Made by a program: the position numbers and the translations under genes. The notes below the pieces were generated by a model that saw only the letters and a program-made list of their open reading frames with translations, was not told the DNA's origin and made no database searches. A stretch of DNA of 38,865 bases from Bacteroidota bacterium (GTDB lineage: Bacteria > Bacteroidota > Bacteroidia > Bacteroidales > JAAUTT01): the NCBI GenBank assembly GCA_020048915.1, contig JAIFLU010000026.1:1-38865 (forward strand), read 5' to 3'. Below are positions 1-6,929 of the stretch, one piece after another (the stretch's first letter is position 1; every line of letters starts with the position of its first letter).

Positions 1-28
1 CGGGGTTCCAAATTTCTCGTTTAGTTTG

Positions 29-170
29 CCTCCGGTTTTACCGGAGGTTATTCATATTAAAGTCCTTTGGACTTTTGTTTGCTGAAAACCCAGAAAGGGT
101 TAAATTTTAATAACCGTAGGTGTCAACCTACGGAAAATCAAACATATATTGCAGCAACCCTGAAGGGGTT
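29..170. repeat. Array of five short hairpins at the left edge
   Basis: Five perfect short inverted repeats follow each other: 29-47 (CCTCCGG/CCGGAGG), 59-75 (AAAGTCC/GGACTTT), 87-101 (AACCC/GGGTT), 114-133 (CCGTAGG/CCTACGG) and 156-170 (AACCC/GGGTT). Their centres are 27-40 bp apart. The piece around 36-58, with GGTTTTACC followed by TTATTCATATT, resembles the hairpin at 34981-35010 beside the dead transposase, so this looks like another copy of the same dispersed element. No gene is visible in 1-315. Confidence 0.7.
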
Positions 171-315
171 GAATTTTTAAATACACTGGGTAATTAAATT
201 TAAACAGTTCCTAAGTTATGCTGACTTTAGCGCTTTAACTTAGAAAGAAATTTATATTGTCTCTCATTTACTGAAAATTAGAGTTTAGTATCTAACCATA
301 ATTGGAGGTCAACTT

Positions 316-382
316 TGTGTGAATGATGTAACTAATTCCTAAAGTTATGTAATGGTTCGGCATTAGATTGGTTACACCTTTG
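316..382 (+). promoter_or_regulatory. 21-bp direct-repeat stress promoter, copy 1
   Basis: Half-site 1 is ATGTAAC at 326-332, preceded by TGTGTGAATG. Half-site 2 is ATGTAAT at 347-353, exactly 21 bp later. The -7-like CACCTTTG ends at 382, exactly 50 bp after half-site 1. The leader to the ATG at 425 is about 42 nt. It shares the layout of seven other copies and is inferred to be a class II AraC-type activator site. Confidence 0.75.
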
Positions 383-424
383 TGAATAATTTAAAACAAT
401 TATTCACAATCTAAATTGATTAAA

Positions 425-910
425 ATGAGAAGAACAATATTAACCTTGGCCACAATTGCAATTATGGCAGGATCGGTTTCTACCTTATTTGGCCAGGAAC
501 CTGATAAACAATCTGCAAAAGCTAGAGAAAATTTGCAGGAAGCAAAAGAAGATGCTGTGGACGCAAATAAAGAAGTGGTAGTTGCTAAACAGGATTTAAA
601 GGATGCCAAAAAGGATTCAATTGCTGATTATCTGAAGTTTAAAACTGAATCGGAATTGAAAATCAAGGAGAATGAAAAAAGCATTGCTGATTTAAAAGCA
701 AAGCAGGCAAAAATGAATGAAAAGGATAAAATTGCCTACCAAAAAAAGGTGAATGCATTAGAACAAAAGAACATCGAATTAAAAAAGAAGCTTTTTGAAT
801 ATAAGCATGGAAAACCTGACAGATGGGAAACTTTCAGGAGGGAATTTAACCATGATATGGATGAACTCCAGGTTGCCATGAAAGATTTTACTATCAATAA
901 TAAGAATTAA
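425..910 (+). CDS. Exported coiled-coil stress protein
   Basis: This 161-residue protein has an N-terminal signal peptide (residues 1 to about 24, hydrophobic core LTLATIAIMAG, ending near FGQ). The rest is a highly charged Lys/Glu/Ala-rich helix that should form a coiled coil. It is a paralogue of the protein at 1134, with a matching tail (DRWETFRREFN here, DNWESFKAEFN there), but lacks the lipobox cysteine and is probably periplasmic. An in-frame TTG at 416 could be an earlier start, but the ATG at 425 gives a cleaner signal peptide. It stands alone between the direct-repeat promoter and a strong terminator. No enzymatic motif is visible, and the function is unknown beyond probable envelope stress. 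Confidence 0.8.
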   Translation: MRRTILTLATIAIMAGSVSTLFGQEPDKQSAKARENLQEAKEDAVDANKEVVVAKQDLKDAKKDSIADYLKFKTESELKIKENEKSIADLKAKQAKMNEKDKIAYQKKVNALEQKNIELKKKLFEYKHGKPDRWETFRREFNHDMDELQVAMKDFTINNKN

Positions 911-929
911 ACAAAATGCGGTAATAATA

Positions 930-956
930 AAGGCTGGTCGAAAACCAGCCTTTTTT
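930..956 (+). terminator. Rho-independent terminator after the first coiled-coil gene
   Basis: A perfect stem (AAGGCTGGT / ACCAGCCTT) with a short CGAAA-type loop is followed by a run of T, just after the stop codon at 908-910. It separates the gene at 425 from the operon starting at 1134. Confidence 0.9.
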
Positions 957-1025
957 CATTTAAAGCCATGGAGTTCGAGTTTTTCTAGTCTTAATGACCT
1001 TCCTTTTCCCTTCTATTTCCTTAAA

Positions 1026-1092
1026 TGTGTGAATGATGTAACTTATTCGAAAAGTTATGTAACGGTTCCCGAATGCGAGAGGCATACCTTTG
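1026..1092 (+). promoter_or_regulatory. 21-bp direct-repeat stress promoter, copy 2
   Basis: This is the cleanest copy. TGTGTGAATG is followed by ATGTAAC at 1036-1042, and a second identical ATGTAAC lies at 1057-1063, 21 bp away. A perfect Bacteroidetes -7 box TACCTTTG at 1085-1092 ends 50 bp after the first half-site. No TTG -33 element is evident at the usual distance, which suggests dependence on an activator. It drives the operon beginning at 1134. Confidence 0.8.
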
Positions 1093-1133
1093 ATGAATAA
1101 ATACAATACAAATCTTTATTAAAGATAAAAAAT

Positions 1134-1595
1134 ATGAAAGGCAGAATATTAACACTAGCAGTATTTGCATTTTTAGCAGGAACAATGTTTACTGCTTGCC
1201 AGTCGTCGGCAGAAAAAGTAGAAAACGCCGAGGAAAATGTACAGGAAGCGAAAGAAGATGTGGCTGATGCAAAAGATTATTTAAATCAAGCGCGTCAGGA
1301 TTCAATATCTGAATACCAGTCATTTAAAATTGCATCGGAAGAAAAAATTGCCGCACACGAAAAAAACCTTGCGGAATTTAAAGCACGAATAGCCGCTGAT
1401 AAAAAAGAAAACAGGGCACAGTACGAAAAAAAACTGGCCGAACTTGAGAAAAAAAACAGCGATATGAAAAAGAAGCTGGCCGACTATAAAGACGATGGAA
1501 ATGACAATTGGGAATCCTTCAAGGCCGAGTTTAACCGCGACATGGATAAGCTGGGTAAAGCATTTGAAGACTTAACAGTTAATAATGTCAAATAA
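1134..1595 (+). CDS. Coiled-coil lipoprotein, first gene of the envelope-stress operon
   Basis: This 153-residue lipoprotein has a type II signal peptide whose lipobox ends at Cys22 (MFTAC). The mature part is an Ala/Lys/Glu/Asp-rich helix with coiled-coil character (AEENVQEAKEDVADAKD) and a conserved C-terminal segment shared with the paralogue at 425. It should be anchored in the outer membrane or the outer face of the inner membrane. It opens the cluster 1134-3295 (OMP barrel, two tiny membrane proteins, an anchored coiled-coil protein and YtxH) and has the cleanest direct-repeat promoter. Its length and composition fit small envelope spacer lipoproteins, but I do not recognise a named family. 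Confidence 0.85.
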   Translation: MKGRILTLAVFAFLAGTMFTACQSSAEKVENAEENVQEAKEDVADAKDYLNQARQDSISEYQSFKIASEEKIAAHEKNLAEFKARIAADKKENRAQYEKKLAELEKKNSDMKKKLADYKDDGNDNWESFKAEFNRDMDKLGKAFEDLTVNNVK

Positions 1596-1649
1596 CGGGA
1601 GTCTATAATTTAATCAGGAATAATACAATTACGCTTTAAAATAAACGAA

Positions 1650-2291
1650 ATGAAAAAAATAGTTTTATCAATTGCTGCAATAATATTTATTGCAGGGAAT
1701 AGTATAGCCCAGGAAAACTCTCCTGATTTACGCGACAAATTTATGTTTGGGGTAAAGGGAGGTTTAAATTACTCAAATGTTTACGATACACAGGGGGATG
1801 AGTTTAAGGCAGATCCAAAATTAGGTCTTGTTGCTGGAGGTTTTCTATCCATCCCAATTGGAAAGTATTTAGGTGTTCAACCCGAAATACTTTATTCTCA
1901 AAAAGGATTCAAAGCAACTGGCAGAGCCCTCGGTAGCACTTATGAATTTACCCGTACCACCAGTTACATTGATATTCCATTAATGATACAATTAAAACCT
2001 AGTGGAATGGTAACAATAATGGCAGGTCCGCAATACTCGTACCTCATAAAACAAAAGGATGTGTTTACAAACTCAACGGCAAGTGTGGCTCAGGAGGATG
2101 AGTTTAAAAATGACAATATCCGCAAAAACATTATGAGTTTTATTGGAGGAGTTGACCTTAACCTTAACAATTTTGTAATTGGAGCCAGAGTTGGTTGGGA
2201 TGTTCAAACCAATAACGGTGATGGCACTTCTTCAACACCCCGATATAAGAATGTTTGGTATCAGGCAACTTTAGGATATAGGTTTTATTAA
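1650..2291 (+). CDS. Outer-membrane beta-barrel protein (porin-like, PorT/OMP_b-brl_2 type)
   Basis: This 213-residue protein has a signal peptide (residues 1 to about 21, cleaved after IAQ). The sequence then shows the FGVKGGLNYSNV and PEILYSQKGF motifs and alternating amphipathic strands typical of the Bacteroidetes small beta-barrel family. It ends in an aromatic terminus (LGYRFY), the usual signal for outer-membrane insertion. It lies 54 nt downstream of the lipoprotein gene with no terminator between, so co-transcription from the stress promoter is likely. Family membership is secure; substrate or structural role is not known. Confidence 0.88.
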   Translation: MKKIVLSIAAIIFIAGNSIAQENSPDLRDKFMFGVKGGLNYSNVYDTQGDEFKADPKLGLVAGGFLSIPIGKYLGVQPEILYSQKGFKATGRALGSTYEFTRTTSYIDIPLMIQLKPSGMVTIMAGPQYSYLIKQKDVFTNSTASVAQEDEFKNDNIRKNIMSFIGGVDLNLNNFVIGARVGWDVQTNNGDGTSSTPRYKNVWYQATLGYRFY

Positions 2292-2316
2292 ATAACAATA
2301 ATTAATACATATAAAC

Positions 2317-2460
2317 ATGGGAAATTTACTTTATCTGATAGCAGTGATCCTGATAATTGGATGGGCTGTTGGTTTTTTTGCATACAATGCTGGAGGCGTT
2401 ATACACATCCTTTTAGTTATAGCAATTATAGCTATCATATTTAGGGTTATTAAAGGGTAA
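2317..2460 (+). CDS. Tiny membrane protein, lmo0937-like (copy A)
   Basis: This 47-residue protein starts MGNLLYLIAVILIIGWAVGF and is almost entirely two transmembrane helices around a glycine-rich turn (NAGGVIHIL). It matches the small lmo0937-type membrane family common next to stress genes in Bacteroidetes. A near-identical second copy lies at 2822-2977. It is 25 nt downstream of the OMP gene. The biochemical role of the family is unknown. Confidence 0.85.
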   Translation: MGNLLYLIAVILIIGWAVGFFAYNAGGVIHILLVIAIIAIIFRVIKG

Positions 2461-2482
2461 TAAACAAATTAAAACAAAAAAC

Positions 2483-2803
2483 ATGAAAAAATTCGCTCTT
2501 ATTCTAATGGTAGCAAGCCTGACATTAACATTTTTGCCGATACAATTAATTGCATCGCCCAAAACATCTCCAACCATGTTGGTTGATTCTAAAACACCCG
2601 AATCGGCTGAAGTTAAAACGTTAAAACTTCGGTTAAACGAAATTAATGCAATGGATAAATCATTGCTGAAGTCAACCGAAAAGAAAGCGCTGCGAAAAGA
2701 AGTTCGATCCATTAAACATCAGCTTAGCGATATAGGCGGCGGGGTATATCTTTCGGCTGCAGCAATTGTACTCATTATATTATTAGTTGTTCTTTTAGCT
2801 TAA
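2483..2803 (+). CDS. Exported coiled-coil protein with C-terminal membrane anchor
   Basis: This 106-residue protein has an N-terminal signal sequence or helix (residues 1 to about 25), a charged helical middle (about 38-80, KTLKLRLNEINAMDKSLLKS) and a very hydrophobic C-terminal helix (AAAIVLIILLVVLLA) preceded by GGG. This suggests a periplasmic helix anchored in the membrane at the C-terminus. It sits between the two lmo0937-like genes with 22 and 18 nt gaps, so it is very probably in their operon. I recognise no named family. Confidence 0.8.
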   Translation: MKKFALILMVASLTLTFLPIQLIASPKTSPTMLVDSKTPESAEVKTLKLRLNEINAMDKSLLKSTEKKALRKEVRSIKHQLSDIGGGVYLSAAAIVLIILLVVLLA

Positions 2804-2821
2804 TTTTTAATAATCAGAGTC

Positions 2822-2977
2822 ATGGGAAATTTACTTTATGTAATTGCAGTAGTTCTAATTATAGCATGGGCTATAGGATTTATTGGCTACAGCGCCGGAG
2901 GAATAATTCATATTCTACTTGTTATTGCATTGATTGCCATAGTATTTAGAATTATTCAGGGCAAGAAAGTTATTTAA
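2822..2977 (+). CDS. Tiny membrane protein, lmo0937-like (copy B)
   Basis: This 51-residue protein has the same start (MGNLLY) and the same two-helix, glycine-turn plan as the product at 2317, with a slightly longer basic tail (GKKVI). The two copies flank the gene at 2483, which points to a local duplication. It belongs to the 1134-3295 operon by spacing and strand. Function is unknown. Confidence 0.85.
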   Translation: MGNLLYVIAVVLIIAWAIGFIGYSAGGIIHILLVIALIAIVFRIIQGKKVI

Positions 2978-3016
2978 AATCATCAACAGTATTAATTATC
3001 ATTTATACATAAAATT

Positions 3017-3295
3017 ATGAGTTCAGGAAAAGTATTATTAGGAGTTTTAGCTGGTGTTGCAGCTGGTGCGTTGGTAGGGATTTTGTTTGCACCCGAAAAA
3101 GGTTCAGATACCCGAAAAAAAATATCGAGAAAGGGAGAAGACTATGTTGATGCCCTCAAAGAAAAGTTTAATGATTTGATTGATACGGTATCTGAAAAAT
3201 TCGATAAAGTAAAAGAAGATGCAACTGAATTTGCCGAACAAGCAAGAGCGCAGGCGAATGGTGCAGAGAAAAATGCAAAAACTGCATCAAACTAA
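3017..3295 (+). CDS. YtxH-family protein
   Basis: This 92-residue protein starts with a glycine/alanine-rich transmembrane helix (LGVLAGVAAGALVGILFAPEK), followed directly by the hallmark APEKGSDTRKKI motif and a charged amphipathic helix rich in Lys, Glu and Ala. That is the standard plan of the YtxH family, linked to general stress and late-embryogenesis-like proteins. It is the last gene of the stress operon, followed by a hairpin terminator. The precise role is unknown. Confidence 0.9.
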   Translation: MSSGKVLLGVLAGVAAGALVGILFAPEKGSDTRKKISRKGEDYVDALKEKFNDLIDTVSEKFDKVKEDATEFAEQARAQANGAEKNAKTASN

Positions 3296-3346
3296 TTCGT
3301 TTGAATGGGCATAACCTCAAATCATAAACATGCCAAGAAAGAAAAC

Positions 3347-3408
3347 CTACACCTGGCGCATCGGGCTGAAATGCAATGCGAAGCGCCAGATGTAGTTTCT
3401 AATTATTT
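3347..3408 (+). terminator. Hairpin terminator after ytxH
   Basis: The arms CTACACCTGGCGC (3347-3359) and GCGCCAGATGTAG (3383-3395) pair with one mismatch and are followed by a T-rich stretch. It closes the envelope-stress operon. The GCTGGCGC-type stem recurs at other intergenic sites (12157, 13134, 27115). Confidence 0.7.
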
Positions 3409-3455
3409 TTTATTTACAGAAACCGTCTTATTATTAATGCTTTAAATCTTCTACG

Positions 3456-3869
3456 ATGGAAAAAACGATATGGATTACGAATCCCTTTCTTTCAAAAGAA
3501 AACAGATCGCAGGATGCTTTATTGCGAACGTTTGATTTGCCGGGTTTAATTGATCGGATGAAACATGAACAATCGTGGAAAAAACGGGAACTAAATGCCA
3601 AGATACTGGTTAAAACCCCCGAAATGAAAATAGTGCTTACAGCCCTGCACGAAGGATCTGAAATCAATTCTTTTCAAAGTAACGATTCTGTTACATTTCA
3701 AATACTAGAGGGTAAATTAAAATTTCATGCACAAAAGGATTCCGTAACCCTTGATAAAGATCAAATGCTGACAGTTCACGAAAATATTAAATATAGCCTT
3801 ACAACCAAAGAAGATACAGTTTTTCTTTTAACTATTTCAACCGGAATTATGCAGCCAGCCGAAAACTAA
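3456..3869 (+). CDS. Small cupin-fold protein
   Basis: This 137-residue cytoplasmic protein has a C-terminal half that reads as a cupin: ALHEGSEINSFQSNDSVTFQ, then ILEGKLKFHAQ, DKDQMLTVHENIKYSL and TVFLLTIS, giving the usual strand order. Only part of the metal-binding histidine set is present (His in ALHEG and in TVHENI), so metal binding is doubtful. There is no signal peptide. It stands about 160 nt after YtxH and 104 nt before the holin-like gene. Regulators and stress proteins often carry such domains, but the ligand is not visible. Confidence 0.75.
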   Translation: MEKTIWITNPFLSKENRSQDALLRTFDLPGLIDRMKHEQSWKKRELNAKILVKTPEMKIVLTALHEGSEINSFQSNDSVTFQILEGKLKFHAQKDSVTLDKDQMLTVHENIKYSLTTKEDTVFLLTISTGIMQPAEN

Positions 3870-3973
3870 CAAAGTGAGCGGCAAATGCCTCAATTAACAT
3901 AAATAAATGCCAGTTAACTATTTAGATCTTTTGAAAAAAGCTGGTCTTATAAAATTTTCTCAAAACTGATGAT

Positions 3974-4315
3974 ATGGAAGACAATGCAAAAATGATAGAA
4001 TCTCTGTATGAGCGCGCTATGGATTATGGTAAAACAAGCTTCGATTTGGTAAAATATAAAACGCTCGACAAATCTTCGGATGTTGTTTCCTCTGTAATAC
4101 CTCATTCTGTAACGTTTCTCCTGATTGCCTCCTTTATGATTTTTTTAAATCTGGGAATCGCTTTTTGGCTTGGAGAAATCCTGGGTACTGCTTTTTACGG
4201 ATTTTTTGTAGTAGCAGCTTTTTATGGCATCTTGGGAATTTTTGTTCATATAGTTATGCATAAATGGCTTAAGAAGAGAATATATAATTATATAATTAAA
4301 ATGGCGCTAAAATAA
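3974..4315 (+). CDS. Phage-holin-superfamily-like membrane protein
   Basis: This 113-residue protein has an N-terminal amphipathic segment (1-45), two transmembrane helices (about 48-72 and 78-100) and a basic C-terminal tail (KWLKKRIYN). The pattern resembles the holin-superfamily (DUF1469-like) proteins commonly found beside YtxH and DUF883-type stress genes, which are not phage genes. It is followed after 6 nt by the gene at 4322, so the two are probably translated together. Confidence 0.75.
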   Translation: MEDNAKMIESLYERAMDYGKTSFDLVKYKTLDKSSDVVSSVIPHSVTFLLIASFMIFLNLGIAFWLGEILGTAFYGFFVVAAFYGILGIFVHIVMHKWLKKRIYNYIIKMALK

Positions 4316-4321
4316 AATACT

Positions 4322-4723
4322 ATGGAAAATATAACTTCCACCGAAGGCCTTAAAAATGCAATTCAATTGCTGGAAGCCGAGCAAGCAATAAAAGGACAGG
4401 AATTAAAAATACAATTCTTACTTACTTACGAGAGCTTAAAGCCCATTAACATCTTAAAGAGTACTTTTAAAGATGTGACTTCCTCGCCCTATTTTATTGA
4501 TAATATTATAGGTTCTGCCTTAGGCTTGACTACCGGCTATTTTTCAAAGAAATTAGTAGTTGGAGCATCGGTCAATACCTTTAGAAAATTATTCGGATCG
4601 GCACTTGAATTTGGTGTAACAAACATTATTGCTCAAAATGCCAGTTCTCTGAAATCAGTTGGGCAATATTTAATTAGCCATCTTTTTCGCAAAAAAGATG
4701 TGAATATGGATGCCAATGTATAA
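4322..4723 (+). CDS. Hypothetical protein paired with the holin-like gene
   Basis: This 133-residue protein has an N-terminal helical, charged region (GLKNAIQLLEAEQAIKGQEL) and a glycine-containing, weakly hydrophobic middle (IIGSALGLTTGYFSKKLVVG) that may associate with the membrane. It is tightly coupled (6 nt) to the upstream membrane protein. I recognise no named family with certainty. The pairing resembles small inner-membrane stress pairs in other Bacteroidetes, which is an inference from context only. Confidence 0.75.
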   Translation: MENITSTEGLKNAIQLLEAEQAIKGQELKIQFLLTYESLKPINILKSTFKDVTSSPYFIDNIIGSALGLTTGYFSKKLVVGASVNTFRKLFGSALEFGVTNIIAQNASSLKSVGQYLISHLFRKKDVNMDANV

Positions 4724-4761
4724 ATCAGTACAATTTTTCAAATAGGTTAAAATTTACGCAC

Positions 4762-5874
4762 GTGCCTGAAAAAGAGTTAAATATGCCTTTTTATGCGAAG
4801 GCAACTATTTTTATTATTGGTTTAATAGCGCTTGTAGCAATACTATATATTGCTCAGAGTATTATTATCCCACTGGTATTTGCAACCATTTTATCTATTT
4901 TACTCCATCCTGTGGTGAATTTTTTTGTTAGGATAAGAGTTAACAGGTTATTTGCAATTATCATTACACTGTTTCTAACTTTTATTATCATTGCAGGGCT
5001 GGCGGCATTGGTGGCATCTCAGGCAAGTCAGTTCCGTGATTCCTGGCCAATTCTGGTTGATAAATTTACCGAAATGTTTAATGAGTCAATTTCGTGGGCT
5101 TCCCAATATTTTGATATACGACCCCGAAAAATCCATGCATGGATTACTACCACTCAGACAGACCTCTTCGATACCAGCAGCGCAGCAATTGGACAAACGC
5201 TAATGTCGCTCGGGAACGGCTTGGTTGTATTGATATTAGTTCCCACCTATATTTTTATGATATTATTTTATCAACCACTTCTGATGGATTTTATCCGCAA
5301 GCTATTTGGCGCCAATAATAGAAGTCAGGTAAGCGAAATAGTAACCCAAACCAAAACTGTCGTTCAACGCTATCTCGTAGGCCTGGTTATAGAGGCTGCT
5401 ATAGTGGCAATACTTTATATTGCAGCTCTTTTGTCTCTTGGTATTGAATACGCCATCCTTCTTGGTATTATTGGGGCAGTAATTAATGTAATACCTTATA
5501 TTGGAGGCCTTGTAGGGGTTGCATTGCCTATGATAGTTGCCCTGGCAACGAAAGATTCTGCCTGGTATGCAATATACATCATGGCAATTTATTATTTCAT
5601 ACAATTGATAGATAATAACTACCTTGTTCCCAAAATAGTTGCCTCAAAAGTAAAAATCAATGCACTTTTCTCCATTATAGCGGTTATTGCAGGCAATGCT
5701 TTATGGGGAATACCCGGTATGTTTCTTTCTATACCACTCCTTGCTATTATAAAACTTATTTTCGATCATATTGAACCTTTAAAACCCTGGGGATTTTTAC
5801 TAGGTGATACAATGCCTCCATTGATAAAGATAAAACCTATCAGCCTTGGGCCGATTAAAATTAAACCAATATGA
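4762..5874 (+). CDS. AI-2E family permease/exporter
   Basis: This polytopic protein of 370 residues (from GTG at 4762) or 363 (from ATG at 4783) has about eight transmembrane helices in the AI-2E/PerM arrangement: two N-terminal helices, a helix pair, an extracytoplasmic amphipathic stretch (about 90-140), then four or five helices with the conserved glycine-rich IGAVINVIPYIGGLVG and PKIVASKVKINAL motifs. Family members export small molecules, autoinducer-2 or Na+ in different species, so the substrate is not predicted. The ATG at 4783 is the likelier start. The stop overlaps the start of the next gene (ATGA). Confidence 0.88.
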   Translation: MPEKELNMPFYAKATIFIIGLIALVAILYIAQSIIIPLVFATILSILLHPVVNFFVRIRVNRLFAIIITLFLTFIIIAGLAALVASQASQFRDSWPILVDKFTEMFNESISWASQYFDIRPRKIHAWITTTQTDLFDTSSAAIGQTLMSLGNGLVVLILVPTYIFMILFYQPLLMDFIRKLFGANNRSQVSEIVTQTKTVVQRYLVGLVIEAAIVAILYIAALLSLGIEYAILLGIIGAVINVIPYIGGLVGVALPMIVALATKDSAWYAIYIMAIYYFIQLIDNNYLVPKIVASKVKINALFSIIAVIAGNALWGIPGMFLSIPLLAIIKLIFDHIEPLKPWGFLLGDTMPPLIKIKPISLGPIKIKPI

Positions 5875-6929
5875 TACCTGTAAAAAAAGAAGGCATACTA
5901 TTTACAAAAACCGATTTGGAATTTGAAAGCGAAGGCGTTCTAAATCCTGCAGTAATACGCGAAGGCGACAGCGTTCATATATTTTACCGTGCTGTGCAAC
6001 TGGGAAACCATTCCAGTATTGGCTATTGTCGCATGGATGGCCCTTTAACTATTGTCGAAAGGTGGGACAGACCCATCATAGTTCCAGAATATGATTACGA
6101 ATCGCAGGGAGTTGAAGATGCCAGAATAACTAAAATTGACGACCTCTATTATATGACCTATACCGCATACGATGGTACCAACGCACGTGGCGCATTAGCA
6201 ACATCAAAAGATTTAAGGAATTTTGAAAAACAGGGGTTGATTGCACCTCCAGTAACATATGCTGAATTTGTGTCGCTGGTGGAAACTTCAAAAGAGGTGA
6301 ATGAATTATATTATCTGAATCAGAGATTCTATTACCTGACAACTGATACCGAGATAAAAACATTGCTGTGGGACAAAAATATGGTTTTCTTTCCCCGCAG
6401 GATAAACGGAAAATTGGCATTCCTTCATCGGCTTCGGCCTGGAATACAGCTTGTAACTGTAAAGAATTTAAAGGAGCTCACTAAAGAATATTGGCAGAAT
6501 TATTTTCTTAGGCTTCAGGACCATATTGTGCTTGATCCCCGGCATGAGCATGAGTCAAGTTACATCGGTGCCGGCTGTCCTCCTATAGAGACAGAACATG
6601 GATGGTTATTGATATACCATGGAGTAAAAAGAACAGAAGAAGGAAAGTTCATTTATTCCGCATGTGCAGCTTTGTTGGATTTAAACAATCCAGTTATTGA
6701 AATTGCCCGATTACCTTATGCTTTGTTTTCTCCTGATTACGATTGGGAGTTAGTAGGAGAGGTTAATAATGTTGTTTTCCCCACAGGTACTGCCGTTTTT
6801 GGGAATACCTTATTTATTTATTATGGAGCTGCCGATAGCTTAATTGCCTGTGCTTCGGTTAATTTATCAGATCTAGTGGCAGAACTTTTAACTTATAATG
6901 TGAAAAATGAAAAACAAAAAAGTGAATAA
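5871..6929 (+). CDS. GH130-like beta-mannoside phosphorylase/hydrolase
   Basis: This 352-residue protein has five-bladed propeller features of the GH130 family: NPAVIREGDSVHIFYRAV (about 25-42), the family-typical GVEDARI (80-86) with YYMTYTAYDG after it, then HRLRPGIQ and GCPPIETEHGWLLIYHG. GH130 enzymes phosphorolyse or hydrolyse beta-linked mannosides; which reaction applies cannot be told here. There is no signal peptide, so it is cytoplasmic. It overlaps the upstream permease by 4 nt and the downstream glycosyltransferase by 23 nt, a tight three-gene unit pointing to turnover of an intracellular or newly imported glycan. Confidence 0.85.
   Translation: MIPVKKEGILFTKTDLEFESEGVLNPAVIREGDSVHIFYRAVQLGNHSSIGYCRMDGPLTIVERWDRPIIVPEYDYESQGVEDARITKIDDLYYMTYTAYDGTNARGALATSKDLRNFEKQGLIAPPVTYAEFVSLVETSKEVNELYYLNQRFYYLTTDTEIKTLLWDKNMVFFPRRINGKLAFLHRLRPGIQLVTVKNLKELTKEYWQNYFLRLQDHIVLDPRHEHESSYIGAGCPPIETEHGWLLIYHGVKRTEEGKFIYSACAALLDLNNPVIEIARLPYALFSPDYDWELVGEVNNVVFPTGTAVFGNTLFIYYGAADSLIACASVNLSDLVAELLTYNVKNEKQKSE

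Noticed and set aside
3907..3969. 20-residue frame starting MPVNYLDLLKKAG
   Set aside because: Too short, without promoter, ribosome site or family support.
3974..4723. Phage genes suggested by the holin-like protein
   Set aside because: No other phage genes nearby. This holin-like family is common in bacterial stress clusters.
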